This document shows positions 42,424 through 51,268 of a DNA stretch of 64,000 bases, in pieces. The translations under genes were made by a program, and so were the position numbers. Source of the DNA: Actinomycetes bacterium (GTDB lineage Bacteria > Actinomycetota > Thermoleophilia > RBG-16-64-13); the NCBI GenBank assembly GCA_024637035.1, contig JAGXFW010000023.1, forward strand, positions 1 to 64,000, in the 5' to 3' direction. Position 1 is the stretch's first letter; each line of letters starts with the position of its first letter. The notes below the pieces were generated by a model. That model saw only the letters and a program-made list of their open reading frames with translations. It was not told the DNA's origin and did not search any database.

Positions 42424-43615
42424 GGTCCTCCGTCCGGCCGGACAGCCTCGGCATGACCGGCCACTCGTCGCTTTTCGACTCCTCGTGGAACTCGTGGGGC
42501 TCGGGGATCACGCCCACGTACTCCCGCTTCACGCGTGCAGTAAGACTACACGTGACCTCGTAGTTGATCGTGCCCACCAGCGCAGCCAAGTGCTCGGCTG
42601 TGATGGTCTCATCTCCCTGCGCGCCCATGAGCACTACGGGCTGGCCGAACCTCACCGGACTCTCTCGGCCCACCTCGACCAGGAACTGGTCCATGCACAC
42701 GTTCCCCACACGTGGGTAGCGCATCCCGCCGATGAGCACATCACCCCGGTTCGAAAGTTGGCGGAAGAAGCCGTCACCGTAGCCCATGGGAACGAGTGCC
42801 ACCCTCGTGGCCCGCGGAGCACGCCACGTGAGCGAGTAGCTCACGCCCTCACCCGCCTCGATGTCGCGCACGGTGGCCACGTAGCTCGACAGGGTCAGCG
42901 CCGGGGACAGCTCATGCTCGGCGGGGTCGCGCTGGAACGGACTCATGCCATACAACGCGAGCCCCGTGCGTACAGCATCGTACTGAGCCCGTTCGCCGCG
43001 GAATGCGGCGGCCGAGTTCGCGGCATGAAGGAACACTCCCGGTGCTCGTCCCCGGATCGTCTCCGCGGCCCGGTCGAACACCTTGAGCTGGTGCTCCATG
43101 AAATCCGGGTCGTCGTCGGCCGTGGCCAGATGCGTCATGAGCGCTCGCAGTTCGAGCCACGGATGGGCGATGATCTCGTCCGCAAGGGATGGCGCCAAGC
43201 CCGGTTCGACCCCCAGGCGGTGCATCCCGGTATCGACCTTCAGGTGGAGGCGCACACTCCTTCGAGCGCGCGCCGCGACACGGCCGACGGACCTCACGAA
43301 CTCTGGCGACCACGCCACGAAATCGGCGCCGGTAGCCACAGCCTCCTCGAGGTGGTCGTCAAGAACGGGCCCCATGATCATCACGCCCACGCCGAGGCCC
43401 GCGTCGCTCAGAGCGCAGGCTTCCTCCGTCGTGGCCACCGCCAGACCGCCGACGCCCGCTTCAAGCGCGGCCCGAGCCACTTGGACGGCTCCATGCCCAT
43501 AACCGTCGGCCTTCACGACGGCGATGCAGGCTGCTCCACGCCGCAGGCGCCGCCGGACCGCCGACACGTTGCGGCGGACGGCGGCTAGATCGATCGTGGC
43601 TCGGGCCCGATACAC
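42416..43615 (-). CDS. alr: Alanine racemase
   Basis: Fold-type III PLP enzyme of 399 residues making D-alanine for peptidoglycan. The PLP lysine is in VVKADGYGHG and the catalytic tyrosine in MGYGDGFFR; LKVDTGMHRLG is typical. A C-terminal extension of about 30 polar residues follows the normal end. GTG start, five bases after the CBS gene. A second racemase-family gene lies at 49249-50247. Confidence 0.96.
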   Translation of the reverse strand: MYRARATIDLAAVRRNVSAVRRRLRRGAACIAVVKADGYGHGAVQVARAALEAGVGGLAVATTEEACALSDAGLGVGVMIMGPVLDDHLEEAVATGADFVAWSPEFVRSVGRVAARARRSVRLHLKVDTGMHRLGVEPGLAPSLADEIIAHPWLELRALMTHLATADDDPDFMEHQLKVFDRAAETIRGRAPGVFLHAANSAAAFRGERAQYDAVRTGLALYGMSPFQRDPAEHELSPALTLSSYVATVRDIEAGEGVSYSLTWRAPRATRVALVPMGYGDGFFRQLSNRGDVLIGGMRYPRVGNVCMDQFLVEVGRESPVRFGQPVVLMGAQGDETITAEHLAALVGTINYEVTCSLTARVKREYVGVIPEPHEFHEESKSDEWPVMPRLSGRTEDHA

Positions 43616-43619
43616 GAGG

Positions 43620-44084
43620 TCAGCCGGCGCGCCCGGCTATCGCCCGCACCACGTCGCCGCGGGTGATGATCCCCACGAGCCTGCCCTCTTCCAGCACGGG
43701 CACTCGATTCACCCCGTTGTCGGCCATCAGCGTGGTCACCTCATGGATCGAGGCGTCCGGCGAGACGGTGAGCACCTCTGTGCTCATGACGTCGGCGACC
43801 CGATTGCCGAACGTCTTCCGGAACCGCTCCTCGAACTTGCGCACGCTCTCCAAGTAGATGACGCTGTCGAGGAACTGGATGTAGTGAGGGAAGTGCAGGT
43901 CGGCATCTTGGAGGATGACGTCACCCTCCGTGACCACACCCACCAGACCGCCCGATTCGTCCACCACCGGCACACCGCTGATCTCGTGCGCAGCCAGGAG
44001 TTCGGCTAACTCGCGCACCGTCGCGGTCTGCCCGATCGTCACCACCTCGGTCTTCATGATGTCCCGCGCCGTCATCGTGTCCAT
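43620..44084 (-). CDS. Tandem CBS-domain protein
   Basis: 154 residues with two CBS motifs: ARDIMKTEVVTIG...VTEGDVI (6-57) and VADVMSTEVLTVS...ITRGDVV (96-146). A hydrophobic/aromatic helical insert (about 62-90) separates them. Stand-alone CBS pairs bind adenosine nucleotides and sense energy state; the partner is unknown. The ATG has AGGAGG seven bases upstream, and its 5' end overlaps the AcpS-Nnr gene by 13 bp. Confidence 0.93.
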   Translation of the reverse strand: MDTMTARDIMKTEVVTIGQTATVRELAELLAAHEISGVPVVDESGGLVGVVTEGDVILQDADLHFPHYIQFLDSVIYLESVRKFEERFRKTFGNRVADVMSTEVLTVSPDASIHEVTTLMADNGVNRVPVLEEGRLVGIITRGDVVRAIAGRAG

Positions 44085-46072
44085 CCTGGCCTCCTGTCGA
44101 ACACTCGTTCCGCCAGAACCACCGGCAGAATCTCGATCAAGTCCTGGGCGAGCAGGCCCGCCTTGTACACCAGCGCACCGCGCCTCCCTGCCTCTGCATG
44201 CAACCACGCAGCCGCGCACGAAGCTTCGAGGGGCCTCATACCCACCGCCAGCAGGGCGCCGATGCACCCACTCAGCACGTCCCCCGTGCCGGCCGACGCC
44301 AACTGCGGAGGGCCTTGGGTCACTACCCACGACGTTCCGTCTGTGCCCACAACCACGGTAGACGACCCCTTGAGCACGACCACCTGCCCGGTGAGGGTGG
44401 CCGCTCGACGAGCCGCCGACAGTGCGGACCTCGTCACCCTGTCGACCGGTTCCCCGAGCAACGCGGCCAACTCGCCCGCGTGAGGAGTGAGGACGAGGTC
44501 GCGACCGACCGCAAGGGACTCGGCATCGCCGGCGAAGGCCAGGATGCCGTCTGCGTCCAGCACCATCGGGCACCCATCCTCGGTCACCACGCGCCGGACG
44601 ACTTCCATGGTACCAGGGTGGCGGCCCAGCCCGGGCCCTACCACCAGTGAACCCGTACGTTCGTCGGCCAGGGCCTCCAGCACCGCCTTCGGGTCGTCGA
44701 CGTGGTCTCCGGCGCCGACCCCCCTCACCACCACCTCCACCAGACGTTCGCGCACGACGTCGGCGGCGGCGCGTGCGGTGAGGAGGCGCACGTAGCCTGC
44801 GCCGCACCGGGCGGCCGCGCTCGCGGCCAGCAGGGCCGCGCCTGGGTAGTCGCGCGATCCCGCGAGCACCACGACGAGCCCGGCTCGGTACTTGTGATCG
44901 TCGGGGCGCCGGCCGGGCACCTCGACGTCGGCCGCGGTCACGACCCGCACGTCCGGCGCCGGTTCCCGGAAGCGCGGAAGCCCGATGTCCCATACCAGCA
45001 CCTCGCCCGCGGCCTCGGAACCCGGTGGGGTCACGATGCCGGACTTGGCGGCGTGGAAGGTGACCGTGCAGTCGGCCGCGACGGCCCCCGCCGCCACCTT
45101 ACCCGTGGAAGCATCGACCCCCGTAGGCACGTCCACGGCGACGACAGGCGTTCCTCGGTGCGCCGCAGCGTTGATCTTCGCGGCCCAACCTGCCACCGGC
45201 TCGCGCAGTTCGGCGCGGGCCCCCGTCCCGAGAAGACAGTCGACAACGAGCTCGGTCTCCTCCCACAGGTAGTCGGGCACGCCGCCGACGCGCACGTTCA
45301 CGCCGGCCTTCCGCGCGGACTCGAGCTGGAGGGCGCAGTCGGCACCCAGCTCGGCCTCAGGGCCAACCACCACGCAGGCCACCGGATGTCCGGCGAGATG
45401 CATCTGACGAGCGGCCGCCAGCCCGTCGCCGCCGTTGTTCCCTCGACCACACACCACGAGCGTATGCAGGCGAGGATAGCGCCGAAGAACCAGCTCGGAG
45501 ACGCCAAGAGCCGCCCGCTCCATCAGCGCGGCTCCCGGTACGCCCATCTCCTCGATGGCGACACGATCGAGCTCTCGGATCTGGTCGGAGGTGAACCCGA
45601 GAGGTCGCGCCTCGAGTGGGGCGTGCTTCAGAAGTACTGGGGCGACTGCGCCGTCCACGTGCGGGATGCTCTCGGCCCCGGCGTCTTCGGGGTCCGCGTC
45701 GTCGACCCCGGTGCGGGCCAACGCCACGGCGCTCGCAGCGGCCAAGGACCCAGTGTGTGTGAGCGAGAGGGCGATCTGAGCCACACCCAGCGAGGCGGCG
45801 AGCGCCGCGGTCCGACCGCTCAGCCGCACGCCACGCTCAGGTGTCACCTCGATCTCGAGCCAGGTGAGCACTCCGCTCCCGAGCAACTTACCCACGGCTT
45901 CCTTGGCGGCGAAACGGGCTGCCAGCGAGACAACGGGATCCGCCTTGCTCTCGCAGTAGGCCGACTCGGCAGGCGTGAAGACGCGCTCCCTGAGCCCCGG
46001 ATGTCTCTCAAGGGCCGAGCGAAGGCGCTCCACCTCCACAACGTCCAAGCCCGAGCGCACGCCGGTGTTCAT
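44072..46072 (-). CDS. Fusion of holo-ACP synthase with NAD(P)HX epimerase and dehydratase (AcpS-NnrE-NnrD)
   Basis: 666 residues with three catalytic domains. Residues 1-121 are AcpS, attaching phosphopantetheine to acyl carrier protein: GLDVVEVER (8-16) and RFAAKEAVGK (53-62). Residues about 155-372 are the NAD(P)H-hydrate epimerase (YjeF_N): GNNGGDGLAAAR (211-222) and VPTGVDASTG (315-324). Residues about 383-655 are the ADP/ATP-dependent dehydratase: GPGLGR (479-484) and SAGTGDVLSG (593-602). A 30-residue Asp/Pro linker joins AcpS to NnrE. acpS and nnr are usually separate neighbours in Actinomycetota, so this is a fusion of adjacent genes. Confidence 0.94.
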   Translation of the reverse strand: MNTGVRSGLDVVEVERLRSALERHPGLRERVFTPAESAYCESKADPVVSLAARFAAKEAVGKLLGSGVLTWLEIEVTPERGVRLSGRTAALAASLGVAQIALSLTHTGSLAAASAVALARTGVDDADPEDAGAESIPHVDGAVAPVLLKHAPLEARPLGFTSDQIRELDRVAIEEMGVPGAALMERAALGVSELVLRRYPRLHTLVVCGRGNNGGDGLAAARQMHLAGHPVACVVVGPEAELGADCALQLESARKAGVNVRVGGVPDYLWEETELVVDCLLGTGARAELREPVAGWAAKINAAAHRGTPVVAVDVPTGVDASTGKVAAGAVAADCTVTFHAAKSGIVTPPGSEAAGEVLVWDIGLPRFREPAPDVRVVTAADVEVPGRRPDDHKYRAGLVVVLAGSRDYPGAALLAASAAARCGAGYVRLLTARAAADVVRERLVEVVVRGVGAGDHVDDPKAVLEALADERTGSLVVGPGLGRHPGTMEVVRRVVTEDGCPMVLDADGILAFAGDAESLAVGRDLVLTPHAGELAALLGEPVDRVTRSALSAARRAATLTGQVVVLKGSSTVVVGTDGTSWVVTQGPPQLASAGTGDVLSGCIGALLAVGMRPLEASCAAAWLHAEAGRRGALVYKAGLLAQDLIEILPVVLAERVFDRRPGWTR

Positions 46073-46085
46073 CTCAGCTACCCCG

Positions 46086-47918
46086 TCACTCGACCGTCAC
46101 CGTTTTTGCCAGGTTCCGAGGTTGATCGACAGACTCGCCGTTCGCCTTGGCAGAGTAGTACGCGAAGAGCTGGAGCGGCACGACGCCGAGCAACGGGGAG
46201 AGCATCTCGTCCACCGCGGGTACGTAGAACACCTCGTCGGCCATGACGCTCGCACCCACGTTGCCCTCGCTGGCCACTGCGATGACGTGAGCCCCCCGAG
46301 CTTTGACTTCTTGCACGTTGGAAACCAGCTTGTCGTACACGTGGCTGTCGGTGGCCACGACCACCACGGGCGAGCCGTCCTCCAAGAGCGCGATGGGTCC
46401 GTGCTTCATCTCGCCCGCCGCATAGGATTCGGTGGGGATATACGAGATCTCCTTGAGCTTGAGGGCGCCCTCGAGCGCCACCGGAAGACCGATATTGCGA
46501 CCCAGGTAGAGGAAGAAGCGATTCTTCGCGTACGCGGCGGCGACCCGTTCGATATCCGCGGTCGCTCCGCTATCCAGATAGCTGTTCAGAAGGGTTGGGA
46601 TGTGGCGTAGTTCGTCGGTGAGCGCGCGCACTTTGTCGAGCGCTACCGTCTCCCGCACCTGACCCATGTAGAGCGAGAGCAGTTGGACGGCGAGCACCTG
46701 AGTGAGGAACGTCTTGGTGGCGGCGACCCCGATCTCAAGACCCGCCCTGGTGAACAGCACCCCGTGAGCCTCCCGGGTGACCTGGGAGCCCACGATGTTG
46801 GTGATCGCCAGTATCCGGGCGCCGGCCGTGCGGGCGGCGCGCATGGCCGCGAGCGTGTCGGCGGTCTCTCCCGACTGACTGATGGCGATGCACAGCGTGT
46901 TCGGCCCCATGACCGGGTCGCGGTACCGGAACTCAGAGGCGACATCTATCTCGACGGGGAGCCGAGCCCACCGTTCGAGAGCGTACTTGCCCACCAGACC
47001 CGCGTGGTACGAGGTGCCGCAGGCCACGATCACCACCTGCTGCAGGGCGCGTATCTCGTCGTCGCTGATGCCCAGGCCATCGAGACACACCAGGCCCTCG
47101 CGCGTCATGCGCTGACTGAGCGTATCGGCGAGCGCCACAGGTTGCTCGTGGATCTCTTTCAGCATGAAGGTCTCGTAGCCGCCCTTCTCCGCGGCGTCTT
47201 CGTCCCAGTCGACCACCTCGGGCGCATGCTCCACCTTCAAGCCGTCCATCGTGGTCACCTCCACGCCATCACGGGTGACCACCACGAGTTCCGCGTCGTC
47301 GGGAAAGATCACCGTGCGGGTCTCGGCAAGGAACGCCGACACCGCCGAAGCCACGAAGTACTCGCCCTCACCCAGTCCCACAACCAGAGGCGTCTCTTTA
47401 CGCACCGCCACGATGGTCTCGGGTTCTTCGACAGAGACGGCGACGAAGGTGAAATGACCCTCCATCTGCTGGAAAGCGACAGCCACGGCCTCTCGGAGCG
47501 AACCACCGTAGGCTCGTTCCAAGAGATGCGCCACCACCTCGGCGTCGGTCTCGGAAGTGAACGAGTGCCCCTCTGCCTCCAACTCCGCGCGGATCGCGAG
47601 GTAGTTCTCCACGATCCCGTTGAGGACGATGGCGAACCTGCCGGAGCAATCGGTGTGCGGATGCGCGTTCTCGTTGGAGGGTCGGCCGTGTGTGGCCCAA
47701 CGGGTGTGGGCGATGCCGACGGTGGAACCGTTCTCCATCTGGTGCAGGACCGACTCGAGTCGATCGAGGTTGCCCACCGAGTGGAGCAGATCGAAACGGC
47801 CCTTGTGGATCAGCGAGATGCCCGCGGAATCGTATCCCCGGTACTCAAGCTTCCGGAGCCCGCGGAACAGGATGTCCCTGCAGGGGCGCCCGCCGACGTA
47901 ACCGACTATGCCGCACAT
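46086..47918 (-). CDS. glmS: Glucosamine-fructose-6-phosphate aminotransferase
   Basis: Makes glucosamine-6-phosphate from fructose-6-P and glutamine, the entry to UDP-GlcNAc; 610 residues. The N-terminal glutaminase has the nucleophile Cys2 (MCGIVGYVGG); two SIS domains follow, with the C-terminal end NLAKTVTVE. Only 15 bp separate it from glmM, leaving no room for a glmS ribozyme. Its product goes to GlmM, and UDP-GlcNAc to MurA and WecA, all encoded here. Confidence 0.98.
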   Translation of the reverse strand: MCGIVGYVGGRPCRDILFRGLRKLEYRGYDSAGISLIHKGRFDLLHSVGNLDRLESVLHQMENGSTVGIAHTRWATHGRPSNENAHPHTDCSGRFAIVLNGIVENYLAIRAELEAEGHSFTSETDAEVVAHLLERAYGGSLREAVAVAFQQMEGHFTFVAVSVEEPETIVAVRKETPLVVGLGEGEYFVASAVSAFLAETRTVIFPDDAELVVVTRDGVEVTTMDGLKVEHAPEVVDWDEDAAEKGGYETFMLKEIHEQPVALADTLSQRMTREGLVCLDGLGISDDEIRALQQVVIVACGTSYHAGLVGKYALERWARLPVEIDVASEFRYRDPVMGPNTLCIAISQSGETADTLAAMRAARTAGARILAITNIVGSQVTREAHGVLFTRAGLEIGVAATKTFLTQVLAVQLLSLYMGQVRETVALDKVRALTDELRHIPTLLNSYLDSGATADIERVAAAYAKNRFFLYLGRNIGLPVALEGALKLKEISYIPTESYAAGEMKHGPIALLEDGSPVVVVATDSHVYDKLVSNVQEVKARGAHVIAVASEGNVGASVMADEVFYVPAVDEMLSPLLGVVPLQLFAYYSAKANGESVDQPRNLAKTVTVE

Positions 47919-47933
47919 GACTCGTCCTTCCCT

Positions 47934-49256
47934 CTAGGCCAGAGCCCGTTCGACGGTGGCGATCAACCTATCTGCGACGAGCCGGCAACGCTCCTCGTCG
48001 GGAGCCTCGACCATTACGCGCACAAGCGATTCGGTGCCGGAAGGTCGGAGCACGACGCGCCCCTCGCCGCCGAGGGCCTCCTCCTCCTCCCGCACAGCGT
48101 CCCACACCTGCTGAGCATCACCCAGACGCCCTTTGTCGCCCACCCGGACGTTCACGAGTAGCTGAGGGTACCGACGCATCGTCTTTGCGAGGTCGGAGAA
48201 CGTGCGCCCTGAGTCGAGCACCGCTCGGCACAGCATCAGACCCGTCTGAAGGCCGTCGCCGGTGCTGCCGAACTCCAGCGCGATCACGTGCCCCGACTGC
48301 TCTCCGCCCAAGACCGCCGGAACCTGCTCCATGCGCTCGAGCACATACCGGTCGCCCACATCGGTCACTTCCACCCGGACACCCGCCTCACTCATTGCCC
48401 GGTGGAAACCGAGATTGCTCATGCTGGTGACGACCACCGTGTCGTTCACGAGTCGCCCCCGCCGCTTCATCCACGGAGCGAGAAGCGCGAGAATCTGATC
48501 GCCGTCGATGACGGCGCCGGTGTGATCGACCGCGAGCACCCGGTCGGCGTCGCCGTCGAACGCGAGCCCCAGGTCGAAATCACCCTGCACCATGTGTCCG
48601 GCTATCGCGCCGAGGTGGGTGGACCCGCATCCCGCGTTGATGTTCACGCCGTCGGGCGACGCGTGGATGGTCTCGACCGTGGCGCCGGCCTGGACGAAGG
48701 CATGGGGAGCCACCTGATATGCGGCGCCGTTCGCACAATCGAGCAGCACCCGAAGACCCGCGAGGTCCACATCGAGTGCGCCCAGTAGGTCCTCCACATA
48801 GAGGGCGCCGGCGCCCGGCATCTGCTCGACCTCCCCCACCACGTCCGCGGGGGTGCTCTGCTCCATCGCGGCCTCCACACGCGCCTCGATCTCGTCGGAG
48901 AGCTTCTTACCCTGCGGACCGAAGAGCTTGATGCCGTTGTCCTGGAAGGGGTTGTGCGATGCCGAGATCACCACTCCGCCATCGAACCCTCCAGCCGCCA
49001 CCAGCCTCGACACAGCGGGGGTGGGCACGATCCCGGCCAGGACCGCCCGGCCTCCGGCAGAGGCCACGCCGGCGGCGAAGGCTGCTTCCAACATGTGCCC
49101 GGAGAGCCTGGTGTCGCGCCCTACAAGTAGGCGTCCCCCGTGCTCACCGCGGAGCACGGTCACCGCCGCCCGACCCACGCGCAGAGCCAGCTCCGCGGTG
49201 AGGTCTACGTTGGCGACACCCCGTATGCCATCGGTGCCGAACCACTTCCTAGCCAA
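47934..49256 (-). CDS. glmM: Phosphoglucosamine mutase
   Basis: Converts GlcN-6-P to GlcN-1-P; 440 residues. FGTDGIRG at the N-terminus, the phosphorylated Ser100 in VISASHNPF and the metal loop FDGDADR are intact. The start is a TTG at 49254-49256 with GGAGG six bases upstream, inside the last codons of the preceding racemase-family gene (8-bp overlap). An ATG/GTG start would remove or badly extend the conserved N-terminus. Confidence 0.97.
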   Translation of the reverse strand: MARKWFGTDGIRGVANVDLTAELALRVGRAAVTVLRGEHGGRLLVGRDTRLSGHMLEAAFAAGVASAGGRAVLAGIVPTPAVSRLVAAGGFDGGVVISASHNPFQDNGIKLFGPQGKKLSDEIEARVEAAMEQSTPADVVGEVEQMPGAGALYVEDLLGALDVDLAGLRVLLDCANGAAYQVAPHAFVQAGATVETIHASPDGVNINAGCGSTHLGAIAGHMVQGDFDLGLAFDGDADRVLAVDHTGAVIDGDQILALLAPWMKRRGRLVNDTVVVTSMSNLGFHRAMSEAGVRVEVTDVGDRYVLERMEQVPAVLGGEQSGHVIALEFGSTGDGLQTGLMLCRAVLDSGRTFSDLAKTMRRYPQLLVNVRVGDKGRLGDAQQVWDAVREEEEALGGEGRVVLRPSGTESLVRVMVEAPDEERCRLVADRLIATVERALA

Positions 49257-50247
49257 CCAACACCTCCACGAACGGCGACGTACACGCCGCCGCCATCGCC
49301 ACGTAATCAGGGAGCATCTGAACCATGTCGCCGACTTCCGGTGAGACGGTGCCGGCTTCGACGCCCACCACAACATAATCCGAGGAACGCCCGAGCTCGC
49401 GGAGCCCGGGCTCGCAGAACACCACGGTGCCCGCACCAAGGTCTTGGTGTCCGATCGCCAAGACGAGCCGCTCGCCCGCGCGGCCGGCGACCCTCTTAGT
49501 ATATCGTTCTACGACTTCGGCCCGAAGCAGTACGGCGTCCTGCCGACAGCCGGGCACTGGGCGGTAGTGCAGGGCTTCCCGTCCAAGGAGCAAGGCTTCC
49601 CCGCAGCGCACCTCGGTGATCTCCGTGGGGAGGGACCGCCCGCCCGCCACGAGACCCAAGAGGCTGGAGTTACCGCCCGAGACCCTCGGAACATGGAGAC
49701 CTGCCGCGCGCACGTCCGCAACTACCTCAGCGAGCACTTGGAGCGACGCGTCGATACCGGGCGGATCGCCGGAGAAGCAGGCGTAGTTCGTCGAAAGGCC
49801 TTCCAAGCGCAAGCGAGGCTCGGCGTCCACATGGGCCGCGAGCCTCACGACCTCCTCGACGGGCGCCCCCTCGCGCAGATCGCCGGTCTCGATCTGCACC
49901 ATCACGGCTCGGGATATCTCCGACGAGCCCAGGCTCGCGACACGGGCGGCAGAGGCGATCGAGGTGATGTGTGACACGTCACCGGGCTCGAACGGACCGT
50001 GCGCCGGGGGCAAGAGGATACGGTGTAATTCGACCCCGGGAAGAGCGGCGCGAAGACGGCGCAAGTGGGAGTCGTGCGTATCGGCCAGCGCCACCGCGCC
50101 GCCCTCGACCATGGCCCGACCCACGCGGGGCTCCCCGGCCACCCCCTTGGTCACGCCGACGAGGCGCAGCCCACGAGGCGAGAGGAGTCGCACCACCGCG
50201 GCGGTGTTCCCGCGGATCCCATCCAGATCGATGCGAATCTCAGCCAC
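49249..50247 (-). CDS. Alanine/ornithine racemase-family PLP protein
   Basis: Fold-type III PLP protein of 332 residues, of the family that includes ornithine racemase and YhfX. The PLP lysine lies in GVTKGVAGEP; IRIDLDGIRGNT at the start and VSGGNSSLL in the middle are typical, and it lacks the Alr-type catalytic GYGDG. It may make a D-amino acid (D-Ala or D-Orn) for the wall. I use the GTG at 50245-50247; an upstream GTG would place a strong hairpin inside the coding region. It is translationally coupled to glmM. Confidence 0.8.
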   Translation of the reverse strand: MAEIRIDLDGIRGNTAAVVRLLSPRGLRLVGVTKGVAGEPRVGRAMVEGGAVALADTHDSHLRRLRAALPGVELHRILLPPAHGPFEPGDVSHITSIASAARVASLGSSEISRAVMVQIETGDLREGAPVEEVVRLAAHVDAEPRLRLEGLSTNYACFSGDPPGIDASLQVLAEVVADVRAAGLHVPRVSGGNSSLLGLVAGGRSLPTEITEVRCGEALLLGREALHYRPVPGCRQDAVLLRAEVVERYTKRVAGRAGERLVLAIGHQDLGAGTVVFCEPGLRELGRSSDYVVVGVEAGTVSPEVGDMVQMLPDYVAMAAACTSPFVEVLVG

Positions 50248-50272
50248 ACCGCCACCCACCCTGCAAAGACAC

Positions 50273-50300
50273 GGGGCGGGGGAGTCGCCTCCCCCGCCCC
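50273..50300 (-). terminator. Strong hairpin between rpsI and the racemase-family gene
   Basis: Perfect 12-bp stem GGGGCGGGGGAG/CTCCCCCGCCCC with a 4-base loop, followed on the minus strand by GTGTCTTTG, a short T-rich stretch. It ends only about 26 bp before the GTG of the next gene, leaving no room for a promoter after it. It fits a terminator of rplM-rpsI or an attenuator for the glm genes. Confidence 0.65.
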
Positions 50301-50330
50301 GGAGCACATCGAATACCGCGTACGGCACGT

Positions 50331-50399
50331 TGCTGAAGAATGACGCCGCGCCGCCCAGTGCGCTCTGGCGGCCGAGGTCGTTCTTCGGCAGCCTCCTAG
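50331..50399. repeat. Shortened relative of the CTAG inverted-repeat element (copy B)
   Basis: Arms 50331-50340 and 50381-50390 are complementary at 9 of 10 positions, and the inner segments (50342-50354 and 50368-50380) also pair. About 54 bp at the right end, including GGAGGCTG next to the rpsI stop, align with the right end of copy A at roughly 80%. The central ~80-90 bp of copy A are missing. Confidence 0.65.
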
Positions 50400-50791
50400 C
50401 GCTTGGAGAACTGCGGGCGCTTACGGGCCTTCTTGAGACCTGCCTTCTTCCGCTCGACCATGCGTGCGTCTCGGGACAGGTGGCCTGCCTTCTTGATCTC
50501 GGGCCGCAGACTGGGATCGGCCTCGACGAGCGCGCGGGCGATGCCGTGCTTGAGGGCGCCGGCCTGACCGGACTTACCGCCCCCTTCCAGCTTCGCGATC
50601 ACGTCGTACCGCCCCTCCGTGCCACTCTCGAGGAGAGGGGCGCGGGCCTCGATAACGAGGGCGGCGCGGTTGAAGTATTCCTGAAGGGTCTTACCGTTCA
50701 CCGTGATCACGCCGGTGCCCGGCGCGATACGAACCCGCGCGACCGAGGTCTTCCGCTTACCGGTGCCTCTGTACATCGCTACTTCGCCCAT
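50396..50791 (-). CDS. rpsI: Ribosomal protein S9
   Basis: 30S protein uS9 of 131 residues. The conserved [13 protein letters not shown] start and the C-terminal tail ending [12 protein letters not shown], which reaches the P-site tRNA, are intact. The ATG has GGAGG seven bases upstream and overlaps rplM by 13 bp. The stop codon abuts the copy B repeat. Confidence 0.98.
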   Translation of the reverse strand: MGEVAMYRGTGKRKTSVARVRIAPGTGVITVNGKTLQEYFNRAALVIEARAPLLESGTEGRYDVIAKLEGGGKSGQAGALKHGIARALVEADPSLRPEIKKAGHLSRDARMVERKKAGLKKARKRPQFSKR

Positions 50792-51213
50792 CTGAACTCC
50801 TCCGGCTGCTGCGCCTTGTGGGGATGCTCCGAGCTCGCGTAGACCTTGAGCTTGGTGAGCTGGTGCGCCGCAAGCCTGTTCTTGGGCAACATGCCCTTGA
50901 CGGCGTGCCGAACCACCTCGGTGGGACGCTTCTCGAGCATCTCACCAAGAGTGCGCGACTTCAGGCCACCCGGTCGTCCCGAGTGACGGTAGTAGCGCTT
51001 GTTCAGCAACTTGTTACCGGTGACGGCAACCTTCCCGGCGTTCACCACGATCACGAAATCGCCGGTGTCTACGTGCGGGGTATACTGGGGTTTGTCTTTG
51101 CCGCGAAGGACGATGGCGATACGCGATGACAGACGACCGAGGTTCTTGCCCTCAGCGTCTACGATCCACCATTTGCGCTCGATCTCGCCCGGTTTGGCCG
51201 AATACGTCTTCAC
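50779..51213 (-). CDS. rplM: Ribosomal protein L13
   Basis: 50S protein uL13 of 144 residues ([34 protein letters not shown]). The GTG start has a perfect AAGGAGG four bases upstream. It is transcribed from its own promoter (51240-51268), which overlaps the truA stop codon. Confidence 0.98.
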   Translation of the reverse strand: MKTYSAKPGEIERKWWIVDAEGKNLGRLSSRIAIVLRGKDKPQYTPHVDTGDFVIVVNAGKVAVTGNKLLNKRYYRHSGRPGGLKSRTLGEMLEKRPTEVVRHAVKGMLPKNRLAAHQLTKLKVYASSEHPHKAQQPEEFRWAK

Positions 51214-51239
51214 ACTACCTCCTTAAAACGCAAGGGGGG

Positions 51240-51268
51240 ATGATAGAGGAGCCCCGGGAGGGTGTCAA
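51240..51268 (-). promoter_or_regulatory. Promoter of rplM-rpsI
   Basis: Minus strand TTGACA (51263-51268, 6 of 6), 17-bp spacer, TATCAT (51240-51245, 5 of 6). The TGA stop of truA is part of the -35 hexamer. The predicted start near 51233 leaves about 20 nt of leader with AAGGAGG. Confidence 0.85.

Noticed and set aside
47919-47933. A glmS ribozyme upstream of glmS
   Set aside because: Only 15 bp separate glmM and glmS, far too little for the ribozyme.
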